DNA from: Dipetalonema caudispina
Taxonomy: Eukaryota; Nematoda; Chromadorea; Rhabditida; Onchocercidae
Length of the DNA stretch: 64,000 nucleotides
Assembly: GCA_013365325.1 (NCBI GenBank)
Contig: JABVXV010000006.1
Location: 434,001-498,000, forward strand
Direction of reading: 5' to 3'
This document shows, piece by piece, positions 58,201 to 64,000 of this stretch. Below the pieces are notes generated by a model, which saw only the letters and a list, made by a program, of their open reading frames with translations, was not told where the DNA came from and did not search any database. The number at the start of each line of letters is the position of its first letter. Within the stretch, counting starts at the first letter, position 1. The translations under genes were made by a program, and so were the position numbers.

Positions 58201-60085
58201 CACGAAATGATCGCCGGCTTGCTGAAAAAATCATTAGAGATGCAATAAATCGTGATAAGGTAGGTGGAACTTTATTAGCATGCATAACATCGATGCCAGC
58301 GTGCTATCTACCGTTCTTAGAAATTTCTTAATGAGCTTGAAGTAGTAGTAAACATATTATTCCTCTTCTCTTTGTTTTCTCATTCATTTATCATTCTGGG
58401 TTTTTCGATTGTTTTCGTATTGCAAAAAATGCATATATCATTCCAGAGTAACCCACAATTGTACTTGGCTCTGATTGACTTGGCATATACGGCACCAGTA
58501 TTTAATGAACGAAGTGTGATCGAAGCGTTGAATGAAGTTCTTGAAAGTGATCAGCTTTCCGATGAAGATAAACTACGTTTTTCACAGAGAAAGTTGGACT
58601 TTTTGGAGGACCTGGGGACGGACGTTGAAGCGTTAGTTCCGATATTCTTCATTTCCAGTGATATTTAAACGTTACAGAAGTTCTTTATATCGATTAGAAA
58701 TCAATTTTTTTAATTTGGAGTGTCAGAAAATTTAGTTGAGGCTTAATTCTTTAGATGTGTTTCCTTCACATTATCTAAAGACTTTATAATGACTGCTGTA
58801 TTTCAATTCGTAGTTTTGCGATATCTGTCTTTAATTTTGTCGTCACTTTTTAATTTCATTTTAATTGTTCCAATCTTATCTATTTCTAACCTTTTTTTAT
58901 CCTATCATTTCTTTTTTTTCTTGTAATTTTATCACTTTTAACTTTTCTTTTAATTTCCTGAGTATAGCTTTCTACCTAAACTCATCCTATCGTTAATATA
59001 GTCTTTGCTTCGTCCACAGAGTAATTTAAGAAGTTACTGTGTCGACGAAAATAACAACTTATATATTAATTTCATTTGGTGAGTTCCATTTTTTTTGTAA
59101 ATACTCGTTGAAATAAAAAATTTATAACCTCATTATCAATAGAAGAATTACTGTGTGAAAAATATGCAAGACTTCAGGAATTTTGAACGAGATAAGATTC
59201 TAAAAAATTTGTTTCGAACAAATCGTGCCCTTTTCAGCCTTCAGAAACATCTCGAGTATCACACACAACTTCAAAAAAGTATTGAGAATGTTGCTGTACC
59301 GAACAAAAGAGCTGCTGATGTGAGAGGTTCTGGGTAAGCTATTACTTCTTTCATTAAAAAAACTTGGTCATTCAAATTAGGTATGATAAATTTTTCAATT
59401 TTCAAATATCATCAACAGCAACAGACCAAATCTGCTCGTTTTCAGTGATCCACTTGACAAAAAAATGCGAACAGCTGCGTGTTACACGGCATATCCAGCT
59501 CACCAACAACAACAGTATTATACAGCTGCATCCAGCACAGATAATGGTAAGTCATGATATTCAGATAAAATATCTTAATTTCGAGAGCAGTTCTAGAAGA
59601 TCATGTCTAATTGGTTTGAAAAATTTGGTTGTTTCAAAATATATTTCAGTGGATGATTTGTAACCAAAACACTCAGGTAACATTGGTTTTTCTCGAATAC
59701 ATAGTGTCGGAATGATTTGCGACCTTCACAACATTCTAGTAAAAGTTAATTCTTAGATTTGGAATGTGCACGTGCTAATACCATTCAGACTTATATTTTG
59801 TTTTTTGTGGAAAAGCTTTAATTTAATTGAAAGGAAAAAGTAGTAGTTAAGTCATTTTACTAAAGTAGAAAATTGAATTCTTCAAAATTGAGTTGATTTG
59901 AAGGTGTAGCAGCAGTAACAGCAACATATGGAACAATACCAGCAGCAACTACAACTGGTCAACAACAACCACCGATAGCCAATACAACTCAGTACTATTA
60001 TCCTGGACAGCAGCAACAGCAACCAACGATAGTTCAACCGGTGCCTGTTTTAACAACAATTCAACCGAATTATGTCCAGCAGTAA
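52236..60085 (+). CDS. prp-39: PRP39 (PRPF39) pre-mRNA splicing factor with N-terminal RS domain
   Basis: PRP39 is a HAT-repeat protein of the U1 snRNP class that helps U1 meet the 5' splice site. Sixteen exons join in phase: 52236-52390, 52994-53114, 53428-53553, 53804-53919, 53997-54164, 54499-54574, 54654-54785, 54871-54981, 55067-55231, 55371-55500, 57794-57917, 58082-58259, 58447-58631, 59178-59333, 59446-59546 and 59904-60085; about 741 residues. The first 55 residues are an RS domain (repeated SRSHSR, RSRS, SRRRGR). HAT repeats follow, with W..Y motifs such as [34 protein letters not shown] and [11 protein letters not shown]. The C-terminus is low-complexity, with QQQQ and [10 protein letters not shown] runs. 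The intron after 57917 needs a GC donor, and three acceptors end in AAG or GAG. Exon 14's start (59178) was chosen because it alone keeps phase. The 2.3 kb intron at 55501 is empty apart from a microsatellite. Confidence 0.94.
56122..56145. repeat. TATG/TG microsatellite in the large PRP39 intron
   Basis: Tandem TATG units run into TG units (TATGTATGTATGTATGTGTG). It is a simple-sequence repeat with no apparent role. Confidence 0.8.
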
Positions 60086-63000
60086 TACTTTTTTAAATAT
60101 TGCTCTAATTTCTTGAATATTGCTCCATTTAATCGCAAATTTAAAAGATTTTGAGAAATCACTGGGATTTAGAAATATTAATATAAGCTCACGTCTTTGT
60201 CACACTCATCAGCTACTTAAGCAATTTTTTGTAGTAGCAATTTTCAACAGATATTCACGTTTCATATCGTTGAAGTTTTAGCCTATACTAGGTGGAAGTT
60301 TGCCATTATTTTGAATTTCTCAATATCGACATTTTGTTGCTTTTCACAAGGTCGTTCGATTGTTGGTTGTGTATGTTTCAGTGTTTATTTCCGACCAGGT
60401 AATTTGTGAAAAGAGATAGTTCCATAATTTCAACAGCTTTTAAGAGTATTTTTTGGAAATTTTTATGTTTTTAATTGATAGTGTCTGCTAGATTATGTGT
60501 GTAGAATTATCATTTTATTAAATTTAAAAGTGATTCTGCTTTTCAAACCACCATTGATACATAAATTTTATTTCCAAATTTGAATGGAAAATTAAATCAC
60601 TATTGTTATTTGGTAATATTTTATTGTTATACTATTTGGCAGCTAGTTTTGGAAATTTTCTGTGCAGTTTCTACTTCTAGTTTAATTTTGTTTCGGTTCT
60701 CAGTCAGTGCATGTTTGCAGTTCTCAGTTAGTGTGTATTTGATTTTGGCAATAAAACATTTGTATTCGTTTTCAACTTTGAAATATATTGTTTGTCTCAC
60801 AATCAGCAACATAAAGAGACAGGCCTGAACAGTATCGTCTCATTTATTGATTGAACTGCACAGGCCTAGCTAAGGGATGCTGACTTATCTACGAATATGA
60901 CATGAAAGATCATACCAAATATTTTGATTGGCGGAAAACAACGATTAGGTAAGGCGGTTTTTGTGCCTATACAGCCCTTTTGCAGGCAGAATTCATGTCA
61001 TTCTGGGGTTAAAATTCCTGAATGAATATATGTAAATTTTGCAAAATCAGAGAAAATTTGTAGAGATGAAATCGGAAGTTCGCTTTATTATATTTAATTT
61101 TTTCTTTTTAGTACGAATTTCACGGTCATTTAGCCATTTAATTTTCTTTAATTTTTATTTCAGAAGTTTCCATTTACAGATTTCTGGACCAGACTTGATT
61201 TTTGAAATTCCTCTCCTTTAATTCCGAATTTAAATAAGAAGGGCTCTCTATTAACACATATAAAGATTATAATTTTGACGATAAAACCATCTCTTTCCAT
61301 CTATTTTCTTCTTGAGATTTCAAATAATTTTAAAAAAAAAATGATATAAGAGACCTTAGAATGTGTGTTTTTTATTTATTGAAAATCCAGAAACTGAAAG
61401 ATTGTGTGGGATATCAACCACTAAACTAAGACTTTCACCCGACCGTACCTTGGTCAGTTAAGTTAATGACTATAATTGAGACCACTCGTTAAATATTCCA
61501 GCACCTATCAAAGTAAATCATTGGAACTAAAACCACATTGATTCAGTATTGAAAGTTGAATTTCTATCAGTTCAAATTTTACATCTGAATTTCACATATT
61601 TGAAAAAATACCGTTGGAGATGATTGTGCAATTAAGAAGTTATTGCATTCTATTTTACATCTAAAAAGTTGGAAAGTAATTTCAGTTTGTAGGTTTGAAA
61701 AACTTTGCGAAATTACGAAAACTTCGAAATTTATTTCCCAACTACCATAACTGCTATGAATTTACTTGAATTTAAGTGATGTAAGTTTGAACCACTTGGA
61801 ATTAAAAAGCTAAGCATATCAGAAATGGATGTAAGGAGCAAATTCTCGGGCATAGAAAAACTAAAATTTCGAGAGAGGTTGTAAATTAAAACTTTGAAAT
61901 ATTTTGCATTGAAAAAAAAAAAAAGTCAGAAAGCGTGTGAAATAATTAGAAACGAAATATAACTTGTCATATAGACCTAATTAGTAGTCATCGGTGCAGT
62001 ACAGAAGTAAAATTCTTTATTAAATCGTCAACAATAAGAATTAGGTCAGCGGTGATGAGAAAACAAAATTTGCACATTTCAATTTTTGCTTTTCCTACAA
62101 ATACGGTATGACTGCAACAGTTTTCCAAAGATCTGGAACACATTTCGATAAATTTCTAATACACTTCATGCTTCATCCAAAAAAAATTTAGAATTGAACA
62201 ATAAAATTTGAAGAATCTAAGATGTTTCTTAATTTAAAGAATATTTCTTAAAATCAATATTTGTTTAGAAATAAGGTAGGAACATTGAGTAAAGTATAGT
62301 AAGTCCAATTTTTGTTCTCAATTTTGAAATGGCAACCGTCTGCAATATGAACGATGTACAAATCCGTTATTTAATGGGAATTTTTGAAACAAACGGAGAG
62401 ATCAAAAAATTGTGATTTAAATGAAAATTGTAACTATCGGGCAATAAATGGCAATGTTACAGCGTAACATTTTACCCATCCACTTTTTTGATTTTTCATT
62501 TCATTTTAAGTAGTCTGCAATGTATTAATATACTGGAATTCATTAGGTTACAAAAATTACCTATGTTGAGTAGGATAATTGTAATGAGATATCTTCATAG
62601 GCGGGGGAGGAGTAACATTTGTTGAGCACATTTATTTTCATATTACCCAAATGCACTCGACTATTTCCTTTAATCACAAATGCCATTGACTTTTATTGAG
62701 CGTCTACAAACACATTTGTATCTCAATAATGGCATGAATTTTAAAATTTCAATTTTTTGAAATTTTAGTTGTATTTAGGGGAGGAAAATTTGGAAGTGTT
62801 TGAGAATGATGAAATTTCTTGAAATATTCTGGTCTGTTTCGGAAAGAAGGAAATCCCAGAAAGTTAGTCGCACATGATGAACTGGATAGTAAGGCAGGAT
62901 GGATTTATAATTAGGTAACTTATCTTCATAAAGAATCAACATAACTTTCCTGACAGGTTTTGCTGATTTTTTTTTTTTACTTTTCATTCAATTCTGACAG

Positions 63001-64000
63001 CAATCTGGTACCTACCGTTTGCGATAACTTGAAAAAAGAATCTCTCTTTATCGTTATCATAACTATATCATTACGTAATCTTTATCCTTTCTAATTAAAA
63101 GGAAAGCTTGATCATAGATGATGAAGATTAGCATCAATATAAGAAGAAAATGCTGTTGGAATAAAATCGGAGAAATTCGAAAAGGAAAAAATTGAACAAG
63201 AAAAATCAATATTAAAAAATTCAAGAAAAGATGTCTGGACATGTTGAAGAGAGATACACATAAATGGCTTTTGTCACTACCTTGAAAGAGCAACTATTTT
63301 CTACTTTTAATGACATTTGATCATTTTGATTGATCGATTGCGTCAACATTAACCTTCACCTACAAGTAACAGTCATGAATAAGAGTATAATTAATAATCC
63401 TGATAAGCAGCGATAACAGAATAATGGAACATTTCGCATGCTAGAAATTTAGGCCTGCATTTTTCAGCTAAGACTAAAATAGCAGTTTTAGTAGGATAAA
63501 AAGTGTAAGTGAACTTTTCACATCAAATCCTACAACTCAACAATAAGTTGGATTCTGTTGATCTTCTCAAGTTTCCACCTGTCTAAATTACATCCATCCT
63601 AATTCAAGTATGCAGATAAGCGGGTCACAGTGAAAAGTAATATGATGAATTAGCAAGTGACTTTTTTAGAAACTTATAAGTTAAGTTTGATCAGTGTTGA
63701 GGATCACACAGATTAGATTTGATGATCAGTGCTAGTACTTTCAGACTAGTTGTTATCAACGAACCACAAACAGTGATAGCATTTTTGTGGACAGTTCCTT
63801 ATTCCTATCACTTATCCATGTTACTTGTTATTATATTTTGTGGAGCAATTTGCATAATTATCCACCGTTGGCAATTTATTGACGTATTTTTCGAACAATA
63901 ATCTTTGAGGTAAAAAAAATAATTCGCCATGAATTGATTATTTCTCACATATAAGGCAATAAGTATCCTTCTTGACAAATAATAATTGTGCGCAAAAAAC
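60086..64000. other. AT-rich region downstream of PRP39
   Basis: 3.9 kb without a gene I can support. It contains a 24-base imperfect tandem duplication at 60696-60743. Near the end, 63719-63901 is a 60-codon plus-strand ORF with one strongly hydrophobic stretch (LSMLLVIIFCGAICIIIH), preceded by a possible acceptor. It could be a terminal exon of a membrane-protein gene, but there is no partner exon in view. Confidence 0.4.

Overview
This is a 64 kb piece of nuclear DNA from a nematode, most likely a filarial or related spirurid worm. That is an inference from four things: AT-rich DNA, many small exons split by introns of about 70-900 bases, splice acceptors placed a few bases before start codons as expected for spliced-leader trans-splicing, and a set of eukaryotic housekeeping genes with nematode-type architecture. 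I see no CRISPR array, prophage, recognisable transposon or Wolbachia insert.

Layout, left to right. 1-8.9 kb: the tail of a diverged RhoGAP gene (cut by the window start), followed by a nearly complete cyk-4/RACGAP1 gene; the first is a tandem copy of the 3' half of the second. 10.9-13.5 kb (minus): a multi-exon C2H2 zinc-finger protein. 15.1-15.7 kb (minus): ribosomal protein eL43. 16.7-18.8 kb (minus): a Barentsz/CASC3 exon-junction-complex protein. 19.8-22.3 kb (plus): a divergent casein kinase 1. 23.1-26.9 kb (minus): a membrane-anchored tubulin-tyrosine-ligase-like protein of the TTLL-15 type. 28.2-29.7 kb (plus): an orphan type II membrane protein with a cysteine-rich ectodomain. 30.2-30.5 kb: an unexplained GC-rich island. 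31.0-33.9 kb (minus): MRPL42 followed by LIPT2, 144 bases apart, probably one operon. 34.3-37.4 kb (plus): LEO1. 38.2-40.2 kb (plus): an E2F transcription factor. 41.7-42.9 kb (plus): a SUPT7L-like SAGA subunit. 46.2-49.9 kb (minus): alpha-SNAP, with a ZNF511-like exon on the same strand inside its first intron. 52.2-60.1 kb (plus): PRP39 with an N-terminal RS domain. The rest is AT-rich intergenic DNA.

Functionally the genes cover cytokinesis (CYK-4), RNA processing and transcription (CASC3, PRP39, LEO1, E2F, SUPT7L), mitochondrial translation and lipoylation (mL42, LIPT2), cytosolic translation (eL43), vesicle fusion (alpha-SNAP) and tubulin modification (TTLL). Exon models were assembled by hand from frame continuity and splice sites. 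Almost every junction keeps phase; the exceptions are stated. Two structural themes stand out: several introns need a GC donor, and many acceptors end in AAG or GAG rather than CAG/TAG.
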